Positions 27,489 to 36,803 of a stretch of DNA of 64,000 nt are shown here, one piece after another. Location of the stretch: the NCBI RefSeq assembly GCF_003634215.1, contig NZ_RBWX01000011.1, positions 1 to 64,000 on the forward strand. Direction: 5' to 3'. The stretch comes from Sphingosinicella microcystinivorans (GTDB lineage: Bacteria > Pseudomonadota > Alphaproteobacteria > Sphingomonadales > Sphingomonadaceae). The translations under genes and the position numbers were made by a program. Position 1 is the first letter of the stretch. Every line of letters begins with the position of its first letter. The notes beneath the pieces were generated by a model. That model did not search any database. It was not told where the DNA came from and saw nothing but the letters and a program-made list of their open reading frames with translations.

Positions 27489-27640
27489 AGCCTGGAGTCT
27501 GATCGGCTGAGGCGAAGCAGCTCATGGCCGTGGCAAACGCCGCCACAGCCGTCACGAAGTCGCTGCCTCGGGAACCGGCCGCTCCGGCACCCGGAATTGA
27601 CCCCGAAGGATCGCACCCGGGCGCCGGAGCTCCCCCTGCG

Positions 27641-29836
27641 TTAGAAGGTGAAGTCTACGCGCACGCCATAGCGACGGCCCAGATTGGGGGCCACCGCAGC
27701 GCCATTGTTCAGAAAATCAGTGACGTAGGTTTCGTCGAAAATGTTGTCGACATAGCCCGAGATGGTCCAGCCGCCGCCGCGGCTGGAAAGACCTGCACGG
27801 AAATTGACAAGCGTGTGCGCATCGGCCTGGGCAGCCGGCAGATTGTTGTCCTCGTCATACCAGCTCGAGATATGCGAGAAATCCGCCCGCAGCCGCGCCT
27901 CGAGATCGTCGGTCACCGGGACGTTGCTTTCCGCGAACAGCGTCACCTGGTGCCGCGGAGACCGCTCGGCGTCATTTCCGTCGAACGTATTGTCGGTCAC
28001 CGGATTGCCGGTGTTGCTCTTGACCGTCGTGTCGAGGAAACCGTAGCTTCCGCCGATGTCAAGGAAGTCAGTCGCGCTGAGCCGCGCTTCCAACTCGGCA
28101 CCGAACGCTTCGGTGTTGCGGTTCAAACTGCGGTTGGACGGAATGATGCCGCTGAAGTCGAGCTCGAACACCTGCCGGTCACGATACTCGGCATAAAAGC
28201 CGGTCAGCGTGACGGTCAGACGGTTGTCGAGGAACAACCCGCGCAGGCCGGCCTCATAACTGTCGACCTTTTCCGGAGCGACCGAGAGCAGCCTTCGTAC
28301 CTGTTCATCGGTGAGCGAGCTTATCGGTGCTGTCACATTGAGATCGCCGGGCGCGTTGAACCCGCCGGACTTCTCACCGCGCGAATAGGACGCATAGATG
28401 ATCGAGTCCGGTGCGATCTCGTAGGCGAGCTTGACCGTGCCGGTCAGCGCATTGTCATCGAGCGATGTCTCCGCCACGAATGTCGGCACGAACGGGTTGC
28501 GCTGATCGTAGAGAATGTCCTTCTCCGTACGACCGTACCGCAGACCCGCGGTCAGCGTCAGGCCGTCGCTCAGATCGAAGTCACCCTGACCGAAGATGGC
28601 ATATTCCTTGACGTCGATCTGGGCGCGATAGGCCGTGGCCCTCACTCCCCTGAAGGGTGCCACCGGGAAGGCCGTACCGAAAGCCGCGAAGGCATCGGGT
28701 TCGACCTTCTGGTCGAAATAATAGAGACCGACAATCCACCTGAACGGAGCATCGCCCGGAGACGTGAGGCGGACCTCATGCGAGAACTGATCCTGCTTTT
28801 CGGTGATGCCTGAAACCAGGAAATCGGCAGGCGAACGGTCCTGATCGTTGGCCGCGTAGAAATCGAAACCGCTGAACGACGTGATCGAGGTCAGCGTGTA
28901 GCCCGACCCGATTTCCCCTTCGAACGTCGCGGAGAAATCATAGGTTTCGCGGGTCTGTTCGTCGCGGAAATCCTGCGCGATCCTGCGGTCGATCGCACCT
29001 TCGTTACCGGCCGGGCTGACCGGCTCGTAGGTGTTGCCCACCGATTCGTCTTCCGTGTACGATCCGCGGAGGATCAGTTCGAAGTCGCCGCCCGGATCGA
29101 TCAGCAGCGATCCCCTGACGCCGTAACGGTCGATGTTGTTGTGCTTGACGCCGAGAAGCGTGTTCTCGAGAAAACCTTCGCGGTCCTTGTAATAGGCACC
29201 GAGGCGCAATGCGGCCTTGTCTCCCAGCGGCACGTTCAGAACGCCGCGCGTCAGGATTTCGTCATAATTGGAGTAAGACAGCGAGACGTCGCCGCCCAGC
29301 TCCCCGATCACCGGCTTCTTGGTGGTGATGTTGATGACGCCGGCCACGGAACTGCGGCCGTAAAGGGTATTCTGCGGACCGCGCAGGACTTCGATCGTCT
29401 CGATGTCAAGAAACTCGTTGTTGACGGTCGTTGCCCTGCCCTGCGACACGCCGTCGATGTTGATCGTGATGCCAGGTTCGAACCCGGGCGTCGTCGGCGT
29501 CGAGGTGATGCCGCGGATGTTGATCCTGCTGGCGCGCACCGATTCGCTGGTGGTCAGGAAGAGGCCGGGCGTTACGGTGGCGAGCGCGTCGAAGGCCGAT
29601 ATGCCCCTGTCGTCCAGATCCTCGCCGCTGAAGGCCGACACCGCCACGGGCACTTCGGTAAGCAGTTCCTCGCGCTTTTGCGCGGTGACGACGATAACCG
29701 ATTGTTTCAGCTCCTGATCGGCCGGCGCCATGTTTTGCGCAGCGGCAGGCTGGGCGATCAGGCACGATGTGCTGAGGAGGGTAACCACTGCCCATCGCAT
29801 ATTCGAAGACACCGACTTCGGGCGCAAGCTCATCAT
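27641..29836 (-). CDS. TonB-dependent outer-membrane receptor
   Basis: This 731-residue outer-membrane receptor has a signal peptide (WAVVTLLSTSCLIAQPAAAQ) and then a TonB-box-like VIVVTAQKREE. The plug domain contains RGPQNTLYGRSSVAGVINI, and a 22-strand barrel follows with the terminal aromatic signature ending VRVDFTF. It belongs to the large sphingomonad group of receptors for organic substrates rather than showing siderophore-specific features. Operator site 8 ends the promoter, so its expression is probably tied to the cargo. A dedicated receptor suggests that the substrate is too large or too scarce for porins. Confidence 0.9.
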   Translation of the reverse strand: MMSLRPKSVSSNMRWAVVTLLSTSCLIAQPAAAQNMAPADQELKQSVIVVTAQKREELLTEVPVAVSAFSGEDLDDRGISAFDALATVTPGLFLTTSESVRASRINIRGITSTPTTPGFEPGITINIDGVSQGRATTVNNEFLDIETIEVLRGPQNTLYGRSSVAGVINITTKKPVIGELGGDVSLSYSNYDEILTRGVLNVPLGDKAALRLGAYYKDREGFLENTLLGVKHNNIDRYGVRGSLLIDPGGDFELILRGSYTEDESVGNTYEPVSPAGNEGAIDRRIAQDFRDEQTRETYDFSATFEGEIGSGYTLTSITSFSGFDFYAANDQDRSPADFLVSGITEKQDQFSHEVRLTSPGDAPFRWIVGLYYFDQKVEPDAFAAFGTAFPVAPFRGVRATAYRAQIDVKEYAIFGQGDFDLSDGLTLTAGLRYGRTEKDILYDQRNPFVPTFVAETSLDDNALTGTVKLAYEIAPDSIIYASYSRGEKSGGFNAPGDLNVTAPISSLTDEQVRRLLSVAPEKVDSYEAGLRGLFLDNRLTVTLTGFYAEYRDRQVFELDFSGIIPSNRSLNRNTEAFGAELEARLSATDFLDIGGSYGFLDTTVKSNTGNPVTDNTFDGNDAERSPRHQVTLFAESNVPVTDDLEARLRADFSHISSWYDEDNNLPAAQADAHTLVNFRAGLSSRGGGWTISGYVDNIFDETYVTDFLNNGAAVAPNLGRRYGVRVDFTF

Positions 29837-29854
29837 CGTTCATTCCCCTCTTAA

Positions 29855-29872
29855 ATAGAAATAGATTTCTAT
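29855..29872. promoter_or_regulatory. Candidate TetR operator, site 8
   Basis: ATAGAAATAGATTTCTAT matches 12 of 14 conserved positions and is itself a good palindrome in the flanks. It lies 19 bases before the TonB receptor start. Confidence 0.72.
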
Positions 29873-30190
29873 TACTATTCCCTGAACCCTTGCAAGGGGA
29901 GAGTTGGAAAATCGTGAGGGGGTGTAGCAAAGCCACAACACCTCCGACCGGCCGCCATGCAGAACAGGGTTCTCCGACCGCCGGCAAGCAGCGGACAGTC
30001 GGGCGATCCGACGATTGATCCCCTTGCTTTTCATCGGGTAATTCCATGCCCGTCTCGTGATCGGGGGCGCGCGAGGATGATCTTTGCCGGGGGGGCAGCC
30101 AGCCAGGCGCGACCGAGGGCTGGCGGCACGGCGGACGGGACCATCAGTCCCGCCGTCCGGATCGGACATGCAGCGCGACGCGCGCGCCGG
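29873..30190. other. Intergenic region between TonB receptor and aldehyde dehydrogenase operon
   Basis: This 318-base gap separates the upstream side of the receptor gene from the 3' end of the aldehyde dehydrogenase gene. Apart from the stem-loop at 30132-30160, no gene, repeat or further operator was recognised. Short open frames here have no recognisable protein. Confidence 0.5.
30132..30160 (-). terminator. Stem-loop after the aldehyde dehydrogenase operon
   Basis: CGGACGGGA and TCCCGCCGTCCG pair around a short loop (with a two-base bulge), about 30 bases after the aldehyde dehydrogenase stop codon. No clear T-run follows on the minus strand, so this may be an imperfect or factor-assisted terminator. 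Confidence 0.4.
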
Positions 30191-31600
30191 TCACGACGCC
30201 TTGGCGACGCTCACGATCTTTCGCTGCGCGAACTCCTTCAGCCCCTCGGCACCGAATTCGACGCCCACGCCGGACATCTTCGCGCCGCCAAAAGGTATCT
30301 CGGGCGAGATCGCGGGATGCCGGTTGATCCATACGGTTCCGGTTTCGAAACCGAGCGCCAGGGCTTTCGCCTTCTCGACGTCACCGGACCAGACCGATCC
30401 GCCCAGCCCGAACGGGCTTTCATTGGCTGCCGCGAGCGCATCCGCGACATCGTCATAGGCGATGACGGGCATCACCGGTCCGAACGCTTCCTCCTTCAGG
30501 ATCCTGGCGTCGCCGGGTACTCCGGTCAGGATGGTGACGGGAACGAAGCAGCCCGTCTCCGGCGCGGAGCCGCGATAGGCGACCTGCGCGCCGAGCCGCA
30601 CCGCATCCTCGATCATCGCTTCCAGCTCGGCTTTCTGGCGGGCGTTCTGAACCGGGCCCATGGTGCTGGCGGGGTCGCTGCCCGGACCCATCGCAACCTG
30701 GCCCGCCTCCCGCACCAGCGCCTCGACCACCGCCGCTTCTAGCGCACGCGGCACATACAGGCGCTTGAGCGCGGAGCACACCTGCCCGGCATTGGCGAAC
30801 CGCGCCTGGAACAGCGCGGGCGCGATCGCATCGACCGACACATCGTCGAGCAGGATCGCCGCGTCGTTGCCGCCAAGTTCCAGCGTCACGCGCTTGATCG
30901 CGGATGCCGCCGCGCTCGCCACCGCGCCGCCGCTGCGGGTCGAGCCGGTGAACGAGACTTTCCGGATGAGCGGATGCTCCACCAGACGGGGCGCGAGAAC
31001 GTCCGCACAGGGCACGACCTGCAAGACGCCGCGCGGGAGTATCGTCTCGGCGACCTCGTCCATCATCAACACCGCCAAAGGGGTGTTGGGTGAGGGCTTG
31101 AGAATGATGCTGTTCCCCGCGAGCAGGGCGGGCGCGAGTTTCCAGGCGGACAGCAGCAGCGGGAAGTTCCAGGCGGTAATCCCGAGCGCCACGCCGAGCG
31201 GATCGTAATGCGCCTCGATCCGTTCCTGCTCATCATCGCGCAGGACGACCGGCTTGAGATCGATGCCGGCGAGCTGGCGGATAAAGTACGCACTTCCCAG
31301 TACCTCACGCGTCGCATCGGCGACGGGCTTGCCCTGTTCACGCGTCAGGACAGGCGCGATCCGCTCCACCGCAGCGGCGAGCGCATCGGCAAAACGCCCG
31401 AGATAGGCTCGCCGCTCTTCGATCGGGATCTGTCGCCATGTTGCGAAGCCCTTTGCCGCTTCGCTCACCGCGTCCTCGATCTCGTCGATATTCGCCGCCG
31501 GTGCCTCGGCGACCACCGTTCCCAGCGCGGGGTCGACCACCGGCAGGCGTTCCGAAAAACGCCTGAGGGTCCCGTCCGCCAGAGGCTGCAACTCCATCAT
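30191..31600 (-). CDS. NAD(P)-dependent aldehyde dehydrogenase
   Basis: This aldehyde dehydrogenase superfamily protein has 469 residues and oxidises an aldehyde to an acid. The catalytic Cys is in FANAGQVCSALK near residue 274, the general-base Glu in LELGGND, and the cofactor loop in SFTGSTRSGGAVA. ITAWNFPL and KPSPNTPLAV are standard. MMELQPL at 31600 is the natural N-terminus; the longer frame enters the preceding gene. It is last in a six-gene operon starting with an acyl-CoA ligase. It is closest in layout to succinate-semialdehyde-type dehydrogenases, but the substrate is not determined. It may oxidise the aldehyde left by retro-aldol cleavage of the side chain. Confidence 0.88.
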   Translation of the reverse strand: MMELQPLADGTLRRFSERLPVVDPALGTVVAEAPAANIDEIEDAVSEAAKGFATWRQIPIEERRAYLGRFADALAAAVERIAPVLTREQGKPVADATREVLGSAYFIRQLAGIDLKPVVLRDDEQERIEAHYDPLGVALGITAWNFPLLLSAWKLAPALLAGNSIILKPSPNTPLAVLMMDEVAETILPRGVLQVVPCADVLAPRLVEHPLIRKVSFTGSTRSGGAVASAAASAIKRVTLELGGNDAAILLDDVSVDAIAPALFQARFANAGQVCSALKRLYVPRALEAAVVEALVREAGQVAMGPGSDPASTMGPVQNARQKAELEAMIEDAVRLGAQVAYRGSAPETGCFVPVTILTGVPGDARILKEEAFGPVMPVIAYDDVADALAAANESPFGLGGSVWSGDVEKAKALALGFETGTVWINRHPAISPEIPFGGAKMSGVGVEFGAEGLKEFAQRKIVSVAKAS

Positions 31601-31613
31601 CGCTGTGTCTCGT

Positions 31614-32720
31614 TCATCCCCGGCCATCCGCGAGAAAGGCCGCCAGCCCGTCGGCGACCTGCTGCATCTGCGCCTCTGTACCGATGGTGATGCGGAGGCA
31701 CTGGTCGAGACCATAGTTTGCGACCGGCCGAACGAAGACCCCGCGTTCGGCAAGGAACGCCGCCGCCCCCCCGCCTGTGCCCTGCTCCGCTTCGAACCGG
31801 AGCATGACGAAGTTCGCGTCCGAAGGCGCTGCCTCGATTCCCAGCCGGGCGAGCGACTGCTGGAACGCGGCCCGCTGCTCGCGGACGAGCGCGAGCTCAC
31901 GTCCCATATGCTCCGCATCGGCAATCGCCGCCACGGCCGCAGCCAGCCCCGGTCCGCTGACGTTGAAGGCACAGCGCACGCGGTTCATCAGCTCGACCAG
32001 CCGCGCGGGCGCATGGCACCATCCCACGCGCAGCCCCGCCAGCGCGTAGGACTTGCTGAACGTGCCGAACACCAGGACATTGCCGTCGTCGGCACCGACA
32101 AGTTCGTCGCCGCTGCTGTAATCCGGCCGCTCGATATAATCGCGATACGCGGCGTCGATCATCAGCAGGACCCGGTCGGGAAGCCGGCGGCGCAGGGCAT
32201 GGACCTCCTCGCGCGTCAGCATCGTTCCGGTCGGGTTGTTCAAATTGGGAAGGTACAGGACCTTGGTCCGGTCGGTGACCGCTGCGACGATGGCGTCGGT
32301 GTCGACGCCGTAATCGCCCTTGGGCGGGATCGCGACGATCCGTGCGCCACAGCTGAGCCCCGCGATCTTCCCGATCACGAAGGCCTGCGTGGGCACGATC
32401 ACTTCGTCCCCCAGCGACACGAAGGTCCGCATGGCGACATGGATCAGGGTCTCCGATCCGGCACCGCAAAGGATGTTGTCGGCGGGAATCGCATATTTCG
32501 TCGCCAGGGCCGAGCGCAGCTGCGCGCACGACGGGTCGGGGTAGCGCTGCATCCCGGCAAGCGCCTCGTTCGCCGCACCCACCGCCTTCGGCGACGGGCC
32601 GAGCGCCGCCTCGTTCGAGGCGAGGCGCACGGGATTGCGCACGGCCTGCCCGGCGGCTCCGGGCTTGTAGGTCGCGATATCCAACACGCCCGGTGCCGGG
32701 AGAACCTGGACGTCGCTCAT
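31614..32720 (-). CDS. HisC-like class I/II aminotransferase
   Basis: This PLP fold-type I enzyme of 368 residues is related to histidinol-phosphate aminotransferase. Motifs include NPVRLASNEAALGPSPKA, NLNNPTGTML, IDAAYRDYIE and the PLP-lysine segment FGTFSKSYALAGLRVGW. Its start codon overlaps the thiolase stop (ATGA). The location in an acyl-CoA degradation operon, far from the chromosomal hisGD genes, argues for a catabolic transamination of an amino acid or amine rather than histidine synthesis. Aromatic amino acids are common alternative substrates of such enzymes. Confidence 0.85.
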   Translation of the reverse strand: MSDVQVLPAPGVLDIATYKPGAAGQAVRNPVRLASNEAALGPSPKAVGAANEALAGMQRYPDPSCAQLRSALATKYAIPADNILCGAGSETLIHVAMRTFVSLGDEVIVPTQAFVIGKIAGLSCGARIVAIPPKGDYGVDTDAIVAAVTDRTKVLYLPNLNNPTGTMLTREEVHALRRRLPDRVLLMIDAAYRDYIERPDYSSGDELVGADDGNVLVFGTFSKSYALAGLRVGWCHAPARLVELMNRVRCAFNVSGPGLAAAVAAIADAEHMGRELALVREQRAAFQQSLARLGIEAAPSDANFVMLRFEAEQGTGGGAAAFLAERGVFVRPVANYGLDQCLRITIGTEAQMQQVADGLAAFLADGRG

Positions 32721-33877
32721 AACGTTTCCTCCGTGCCCCACACGGTGGTCACCTGCGTGGAGAAGTTGCCGCCGTTGCCATGACAGATGGCCGTTTTCGC
32801 GGACTGGATCTGGCGCTCTCCGGCCGTTCCGGCCAGTTGCTCGAACACCTCGGCCAGCATGAAGGCCCCGTACATGCCCGGATGAACGCACGACAGGCCC
32901 CCGCCATTGGTGTTCACCGCCAGCCGGCCGCCCGGTGCGAGCGCCCCGTTGTCGACATAGGATCCGCCCTCGCCCTTGGCGCAGAAGCCAAGATCTTCGA
33001 GGAACATGATCACGTTGATGGTGAACGCGTCGTAAAGCTGCACCACGTCGATATCCCTCGGCCGCATGCCCGCCATGCCGAACGCGCGCGCACCCGATTG
33101 CGCCGCCACGGTCGTGGTCAGCGATGGCCGCAACGCCGGATTGGTGCCGTCGAGCGCCATCGCTGCGCCGAGCAGATAGGCCGGCCGCGCCGCGATGTCC
33201 CGCGCGCGATCGGCGCGGGTCATGACGATGGCGGCAGCGCCGTCGGTGATGAGGCAGCAGTCGCCCAACCGTAGCGGCGAACTGACGAGGCGCGACTGCG
33301 AGACGTCGGCAAGGCTCAGATCGTCCCGCATGAACGCTTCGGGGTTGAGCTTTGCCCATTGGCGCGCCGCGACGGCAACCTCCGACAGCTGTTCCCGCGT
33401 GGTGCCGAACTCGTGCATATGGCGCTGGGTCGCCATGGCGTAGGTATGGAGACCTTCCGCGCGATAGGCGTCGAGATAGGGATCGGGCTCGCGCACTTGC
33501 GGCCACGGTCCGCGTCCGGACCGGGTCGTCGCCCCGAACGCGATCAGCGCGACATTGCAAAGCCCCGCCTCGAGCGCGAGCGCGGCATTGAGGCAATGCG
33601 CCTCGAACGACGATCCGCCGAGCTGCGTACCCTCGCAATAGCTGGGATCGATGCCCAGATATTCGGCAAAGTCGACGCCCCACATCAGGCGGGACATCGA
33701 TACCCCGAACAGCCCGTCGACATCCTTCACTGACAGGCCGCAACGCCCGAGTGCCGCCACGCTCGCCAAGGCTGCGATCTCCATGAACGACCGGTTCGGC
33801 CCAACCTTGCCGATCCCCGCCGTCGCGGCGGATACCATCGCCGCCTTGCCGCGCACGCTGCCCGCGATCCCGGTCAT
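32717..33877 (-). CDS. SCP-x/lipid-transfer-protein type thiolase or aldolase
   Basis: This thiolase-superfamily protein has 386 residues and belongs to the SCP-x/Ltp type. Markers are QLGGSSFEAHCLNAALAL, DAFTINVIMFLEDLGFCAKGEGG, NTNGGGLSCVHPGMYG and the C-terminal CHGNGGNFS. The usual NACxSG nucleophile region is replaced by the GGSSFEAH pattern, with a Cys two residues later than typical Ltp2-like members show. Such proteins pair with a DUF35 protein and catalyse retro-aldol cleavage of side chains in steroid catabolism. The DUF35 gene overlaps its start, which supports that kind of complex. Thiolytic cleavage remains possible. Confidence 0.82.
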   Translation of the reverse strand: MTGIAGSVRGKAAMVSAATAGIGKVGPNRSFMEIAALASVAALGRCGLSVKDVDGLFGVSMSRLMWGVDFAEYLGIDPSYCEGTQLGGSSFEAHCLNAALALEAGLCNVALIAFGATTRSGRGPWPQVREPDPYLDAYRAEGLHTYAMATQRHMHEFGTTREQLSEVAVAARQWAKLNPEAFMRDDLSLADVSQSRLVSSPLRLGDCCLITDGAAAIVMTRADRARDIAARPAYLLGAAMALDGTNPALRPSLTTTVAAQSGARAFGMAGMRPRDIDVVQLYDAFTINVIMFLEDLGFCAKGEGGSYVDNGALAPGGRLAVNTNGGGLSCVHPGMYGAFMLAEVFEQLAGTAGERQIQSAKTAICHGNGGNFSTQVTTVWGTEETL

Positions 33878-34236
33878 GGCGCGGTCCGGAAACAGGGGCG
33901 GCGGCCTTGACTGCCGTCATCGAAGAATAGCTCGACCGGCGCATCGATCGGCAGATCGGGCACGGCCAGCGTCGTCAGGACGCGCGGCCCTTCGGCAAGT
34001 TCAACGATAGCCACGCTGAAGCCGGGGTCGCCGGCGTTGACGGTGCTTGCGTAAACCGTACCCCGGCCGCTCGCTTCGACCGCGGCCAGCTTGTCGGAGC
34101 CGCAGGCCCGGCAGACGATCGACGGGTAATAATGGTGCGCCTGGCAGACCTGGCACCGGGCGAGCAGCAGCACGCCCGCTTCGATCCCCTGGCGGTGCCA
34201 TGCAACGGTCCCCGGCGGATGCGGGGCGGCGCTCAT
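33874..34236 (-). CDS. DUF35 OB-fold/zinc-ribbon acyl-CoA-associated protein
   Basis: This small DUF35-family protein has 120 residues, with an N-terminal rubredoxin-like zinc ribbon (CQVCQAHHYYPSIVCRACG) and a C-terminal OB-fold beginning at GRGTVYASTV. DUF35 proteins bind acyl-CoA and form obligate complexes with SCP-x thiolases or aldolases. It overlaps both neighbours by four bases: the start overlaps the SDR stop and the stop overlaps the thiolase start. Translational coupling with the thiolase supports a one-to-one complex. Confidence 0.88.
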   Translation of the reverse strand: MSAAPHPPGTVAWHRQGIEAGVLLLARCQVCQAHHYYPSIVCRACGSDKLAAVEASGRGTVYASTVNAGDPGFSVAIVELAEGPRVLTTLAVPDLPIDAPVELFFDDGSQGRRPCFRTAP

Positions 34237-35108
34237 GTCGCGCTCTCCGGCGCACGCACGGGAAACAGCCCGTCGGTCGCCGCGATCCGGTCGAAGGCTT
34301 CGGCGAACGCCTCCACCGTCTCCGGGCCATCGAGGGTGATCTCCTCGTTCTGCGCGAACAGCACGCGCGAAAACTGGCCGGCGCCCGCCTGGATCGCGAC
34401 CTTGGTCGGCGCATTCTCGCTCACCAGGTGCAGCGCCGCGGGCGCGACCAGCTCGGGCGCCAGCTTGCTCTTTGCCGCGTCGCTCAGAACGCCGTCGGTG
34501 ATCCGCGTGGCCGCAGCGGGGCTGATGGCGTTGACGCGCACGTTCTTGCGCTCGCCCTCGATCGCCAGGGTGTTCATGAGCCCCAGCAACGCGGTCTTCG
34601 CCGAACCGTAATCGGCCTGCCCGAAGCTGCCCAGCGTGCCGGACACCGAGGTCGTGAACAGCACCCGGCCGTAGTTCTGTTCCATGAGATGCGGCCAGGC
34701 GGCGCGCGTCACATAGACCGATCCGAAGAAATGGACCGCGAACACCGCCTCGAAATCGTCGAGCTCCTTCTTCACGAAGGTACGGTCGCGGATGATCCCG
34801 GCATTGTTCAGAACGATGTCGAGCCGTCCATATTCGGCGATGGCGTGATCGACGATCGAGGCGGCCTGCGCCCGATCGGTGATGTCGGACATGTCCGCGA
34901 CCGCCCGCCCGCCTGCCGCCCGGATTTCCCCGGCGACCTGCTCGGCGGGGGATGCGTCGCTTCCCCTGCCGTCGCTGGCGACGCCGGGATCGTTCACCAC
35001 GACATTCGCGCCGCGCCGCCCCAGTTCGAGCGCATAGGCACGTCCGAGGCCGCGTCCCGCGCCGGTCACGATGGCTGTGCGTCCGGTAAAGTCTATCCTG
35101 TCAGTCAC
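34233..35108 (-). CDS. SDR, multifunctional-enzyme-2-type 3-hydroxyacyl-CoA dehydrogenase
   Basis: This 291-residue SDR resembles the dehydrogenase domain of peroxisomal multifunctional enzyme type 2 (17beta-HSD4). It shows TGAGRGLGRAYALELGRRGANVVVNDPG, LNNAGIIRDRTF and the catalytic DYGSAKTAL. The NDPG after strand two fits NAD. A tail of about 60 residues after the catalytic region is longer than in simple SDRs. A probable reaction is oxidation of a (3R)-hydroxyacyl-CoA, which agrees with the MaoC-type hydratase elsewhere in the island. It sits between the acyl-CoA ligase and DUF35 genes in one operon. Confidence 0.86.
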   Translation of the reverse strand: MTDRIDFTGRTAIVTGAGRGLGRAYALELGRRGANVVVNDPGVASDGRGSDASPAEQVAGEIRAAGGRAVADMSDITDRAQAASIVDHAIAEYGRLDIVLNNAGIIRDRTFVKKELDDFEAVFAVHFFGSVYVTRAAWPHLMEQNYGRVLFTTSVSGTLGSFGQADYGSAKTALLGLMNTLAIEGERKNVRVNAISPAAATRITDGVLSDAAKSKLAPELVAPAALHLVSENAPTKVAIQAGAGQFSRVLFAQNEEITLDGPETVEAFAEAFDRIAATDGLFPVRAPESAT

Positions 35109-35139
35109 GATGATCCTCTGCGTGAAGGTGGGACGGGCA

Positions 35140-36684
35140 CTAGCCGGCGTCGGTGAGTCCGGCGCGGAGCGCCTTGCGGTCGAGCTTGCCGATCGAAAGC
35201 CGGGGCAGCGCGTCGATGTAACGGATTTCGACGGGGCGCTTGAACTTGGCGAGATGGTGCACGCAATGGGCCTCGATGCGCTGCGTCAGCTCCTCGGTCC
35301 CGCCCGTCGCGACGACGAACGCCACCGGCACCTCGCTCAGGAAATCGTGCGGCTTGCCGACCACGGCGACCTCCGCCACGCCCTCGACATCCAGGATGAC
35401 GCTTTCCACTTCCGACGCCGCGACATTCTCGCCGCCCACTTTCAGCATGTCCTTCTTGCGGTCGGCGAACTGCAGCGTGCCGTCCTCGCACAGCTTGATC
35501 ATGTCGCCGGTGTCGAACCATCCGTCGGCGGTAAAGGCGTTGGCGGTGGCCTCGGGATCGTTCAGATACTCGCAGAACAGGCTGATGCCGCGTACGCCGC
35601 GCACGTAAAGCCGGCCCATTTCGCCCGGCTTGACTGTCTCGCCATTCTCGTCGACGACCCGCAGTTCATATTCCGGCGCGGGGCGCCCGATCGAGTGCAG
35701 GACCGGCGGCTTGGCAATGTCGGAAATGATCGGGTGCGAAATCGTCTCGGTCATGCCGTACCAGCCGAGCGAGGCGATGCCCCATTCCTTCTCGATGGTC
35801 CCGTCATGCCCCCAGTTATTGCCCCAGAAGCGAAAGCTGTGCCGGTCCGGATAAGGCAGGTCGAGCAGCGCCTTGGTCACGAACGGCCCGATCGAGGTCC
35901 AGGTCAGGTTGAACCGTTTCGCGGTGTCCCAGAAGCGGGTGGCCGAGAATCTGGGCTGAAGGACGATCGTTCCGCCCGTCCACAAGGTCGCGAAGGTCGA
36001 GTAGCCGAGCGCGTTCAGATGGAAGAGCGGCAGATAGACGAGCGTGATGTCGTCCGCCGTGATCTTCTCGTGCACGGCGTTGGTCGACGCGGTCCACAGC
36101 ATGTTCGCATGGGAGAACACGACCGCCTTGGGCCGGCTCGTCGTTCCCGATGTGTACATGATGCTGTGAAAGCGGTCCGGCTCGGGCGCGCGGCGCTCCA
36201 TCGGGTCGTTGGCGAGCAGCCGGCGGAAGGCGTCGTCATCGACCGACATCGTCCAGACGAATTCCGCGCCCGACGCCTCGATCACGTCGCGAAGCGCAGC
36301 TTCGGTAATGGCGAAGCGTGCATCGGCATGCTCCGCGAAATAGGCAAGTTCACCGGGCGCGGAGTGGATGTTGGTCGTGACGGCAATCGCGCCGACCCAT
36401 GAGCAAGCGAAGAACGACAGCAGGAACTCCGGGCGGTTGCCCATGTGGACGATGACCCGGTCGCCGGGCATCACGCCGGCACTGACGAGCCCCGTGGCAA
36501 GGCACGCGACCTGGTGGCGCAGATCCGCGTAGCTCCAGCTATACCCCTCGCCTTCAAACGGGTCCCAGTGCATGAACGGCTTGTCGCGGTAGCGCCCGGC
36601 CTGGTGGTCGAGCAGCCACGGCACATCCATGGCCATGAACGGGTGGATGTCCCCCAAGGGCGCATGCGCTGTTCTCTCGGTCAC
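35140..36684 (-). CDS. AMP-forming acyl-CoA ligase
   Basis: This 514-residue ANL-superfamily ligase activates a carboxylic acid to its CoA thioester with ATP. Motifs are MYTSGTTSRPKAVVFSH (P-loop), GWYGMTETIS, GWFDTGD, DRKKDMLKVGGENV (hinge) and the C-terminal lysine in RLSIGKLDRKAL. The start is GTG 36684 after GAGGAGG, agreeing with the normal N-terminus. It leads an operon with SDR, DUF35, thiolase, HisC-like and aldehyde dehydrogenase genes, so it should prime the side chain or aromatic acid for degradation. Operator site 9 is 63 bases upstream. CaiC-like and benzoate-type substrates are both possible. Confidence 0.9.
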   Translation of the reverse strand: MTERTAHAPLGDIHPFMAMDVPWLLDHQAGRYRDKPFMHWDPFEGEGYSWSYADLRHQVACLATGLVSAGVMPGDRVIVHMGNRPEFLLSFFACSWVGAIAVTTNIHSAPGELAYFAEHADARFAITEAALRDVIEASGAEFVWTMSVDDDAFRRLLANDPMERRAPEPDRFHSIMYTSGTTSRPKAVVFSHANMLWTASTNAVHEKITADDITLVYLPLFHLNALGYSTFATLWTGGTIVLQPRFSATRFWDTAKRFNLTWTSIGPFVTKALLDLPYPDRHSFRFWGNNWGHDGTIEKEWGIASLGWYGMTETISHPIISDIAKPPVLHSIGRPAPEYELRVVDENGETVKPGEMGRLYVRGVRGISLFCEYLNDPEATANAFTADGWFDTGDMIKLCEDGTLQFADRKKDMLKVGGENVAASEVESVILDVEGVAEVAVVGKPHDFLSEVPVAFVVATGGTEELTQRIEAHCVHHLAKFKRPVEIRYIDALPRLSIGKLDRKALRAGLTDAG

Positions 36685-36746
36685 GGTCCCTCCTCGCGGT
36701 CTGATGCCTGCCGCCTTGCGCCGACCATAATCCGGCAGGCATGAAA

Positions 36747-36764
36747 ATGTAAATCAATTTCTAT
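36747..36764. promoter_or_regulatory. Candidate TetR operator, site 9 (weak left half)
   Basis: ATGTAAATCAATTTCTAT keeps the right half and the spacing but matches only about 10 of 14 conserved positions. Its place before the acyl-CoA ligase operon supports it more than its sequence does. Confidence 0.5.
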
Positions 36765-36803
36765 TTTGGGGCCGTCCCGCACCGCTTTCGGGGGGACGGC
36801 CGG

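Noticed and set aside
27524-28813. Plus-strand open frame of 429 codons opposite the TonB receptor
   Set aside because: No ribosome-binding site or family features; the receptor on the minus strand explains the region.
31614-32720. Calling the aminotransferase hisC because hisG and hisD are in the window
   Set aside because: It lies 23 kb away on the mobile island, inside a catabolic operon with overlapping genes, so a biosynthetic role is unlikely.
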